From Pelotomaculum isophthalicicum JI (GTDB taxonomy: Bacteria > Bacillota > Desulfotomaculia > Desulfotomaculales > Pelotomaculaceae): a stretch of 41,337 nucleotides of DNA. A program made the position numbers and the translations under genes. This document shows, one piece after another, positions 40,509-41,337 of this stretch; within the stretch, counting starts at the first letter, position 1; every line of letters starts with the position of its first letter. Under the pieces are notes generated by a model. It saw only the letters and a list, made by a program, of their open reading frames with translations. It ran no database searches and was not told the origin of the DNA. The stretch is from the NCBI RefSeq assembly GCF_029478095.1, contig NZ_JAKOAV010000030.1, forward strand, positions 1 to 41,337. The letters are read 5' to 3'.

Positions 40509-41090
40509 CTAGTGTTTCAGTTCAGTCAGCTCGCTCCGGTCGATGGCACGGGGCGGTTCTTCAAACCAACCGTTTTCTATCATGATATTCAAACTGTCCT
40601 CGGCAAAACTAGCTGCTTCTGCAATAATACGGGTGTATTTTGCGGCAAGGTCATGTCTCATACTTCCGCCATTGATGAGGCATAATTCCCGTATCAGAAT
40701 ATTTTCTTTCTTTAAGGTTGAGCCAAATGATTCAATAAATTTGTCAGCCATATTAATACCGCGGACCATAATGGAACGCACCTTCTCCGAACTGGCTACC
40801 TGTTTAAAACCTGTCAGCAAGTACTTGCCTATGATATTATTAAACAGATTAAAGTAGAGGTGTTCTACTTCCCGCGCCAGTAGAGGACGACGTTCTCCCA
40901 AAAAACCGGTTAAGAATGACTGATTTTTTACAAAATCTTTTACGCTTGCGGTAATTATATAAGGTAGCCGGATGGCGAGACCTTTAGCCAACATTATATC
41001 CGTGCATTTATCCCAGTAGCGCATGGTTGAAATACAGCACTGGTGATAAAAGGCGCGGATGGCAGGCCGGGTGGACGCGGTAAGAGCTAT
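40509..41090 (-). pseudogene. DUF3231-family protein, 5'-truncated
   Basis: The readable part resembles the C-terminal half of DUF3231 proteins (ferritin-like helical proteins of spore formers, commonly about 330 residues in two similar halves). Typical words are ERRPLLAREVEHLYFNL, SMRHDLAAKYTRIIAEAA and DSLNIMIENGWFEEPP. The first Met is at 41024, but the frame stays open for some 30 codons further upstream, and the family-like sequence continues there (RPAIRAFYHQC). No start codon or ribosome site is found before the frame closes with TAA. The gene therefore seems to have lost its 5' half. A short product from 41024 (171 residues) cannot be excluded. Confidence 0.6.
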
Positions 41091-41337
41091 ACAATGATAC
41101 TTTTTTAATTTACAATATTTTTAGTATGTCATACTTACATTATGTTTATTTAATAAAATCACGAAATTCAGCTAATGGCTGGAATTCCTGCATTTAGGCG
41201 CGTTATATACCCGGGTCTTTGACACTTGCGACCTATATAGAAATCTCTACAAGCCTTGAAAATAGGGCTTTTTTTATTGGAAAAATGTCAAATTCCCTCC
41301 GATAAATAGTGCGTAATTTTGCGTAATGTGTTATAAT
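41091..41337. other. AT-rich intergenic end of window
   Basis: No gene seen. A weak stem AAGCC/GGCTT followed by T residues (41253-41276, plus) could be a terminator. The window closes with GTGTTATAAT, possibly a -10 element of a gene to the right. Confidence 0.35.

Overview
The window reads as chromosome of an anaerobic, spore-forming, low-to-mid GC Firmicute of the Peptococcaceae/Desulfotomaculum-Pelotomaculum type. This is inferred from gene content: SLH-anchored surface proteins, copper-amine-oxidase-like stalk domains, a DUF3231 relic, a YjfB motility protein, sigma-54 control of acyl-CoA ligation, an ADP-forming acyl-CoA synthetase, a benzoate-CoA ligase-like enzyme, a periplasmic [NiFe] hydrogenase and tungstate/molybdopterin genes. 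Together these suit a syntrophic or aromatic-acid-using lifestyle. Species cannot be fixed from the sequence alone.

Layout. 1-570: the 5' half of a group II intron on the minus strand, apparently inserted just behind a terminator hairpin. 870-7000: a large MalT-like ATPase/TPR/BTAD regulator and two tandemly duplicated secreted proteins. 7010-14585: a partner-switching set (anti-anti-sigma STAS, SpoIIE-type phosphatase, anti-sigma kinase), a second copy of the kinase with its whole promoter region, and between them a giant S-layer protein with a metallo-beta-lactamase-fold head. 14675-17134: tRNA-Ser(CGA) overlapping tadA, a YjfB-like protein, a PilZ protein and a DUF6125 protein.

17378-28926: the metabolic and regulatory core. 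An ADP-forming acyl-CoA synthetase (beta and alpha subunits), an internally deleted molybdopterin oxidoreductase copy, an XRE regulator, an internally deleted moaA, a soluble MCP-like protein, an intact molybdopterin oxidoreductase, a benzoate-CoA ligase-like enzyme and a divergent CBS-AAA-Fis sigma-54 activator. I find three copies of a 35-bp dyad with identical spacing (TGTCC-N7-ATAC-N3-GTAT-N7-GGACA). One lies upstream of the acyl-CoA synthetase genes, one upstream of the ligase, and one directly in front of the activator. The first two stand 150-190 bp behind sequences that match sigma-54 -24/-12 promoters. This looks like a complete, self-contained sigma-54 regulon.

29013-39600: a [NiFe] hydrogenase operon on the minus strand, ordered hypA, an Mrp/MinD-type ATPase in the hypB position, hypF, hypC, hypD, hypE, maturation protease, small subunit, large subunit. 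Upstream of it lies tupA, a tungstate-binding lipoprotein. Two Moco/Tuco-type riboswitch candidates, each followed by an intrinsic terminator, precede tupA and, unexpectedly, the hydrogenase structural genes. This suggests that hydrogenase synthesis is tied to molybdenum/tungsten cofactor status, perhaps to exchange formate dehydrogenase for hydrogenase as the electron outlet. 39718-41337: a Cys/Phe/Gly-repeat protein with an Sm-like head, and a 5'-truncated DUF3231 gene.
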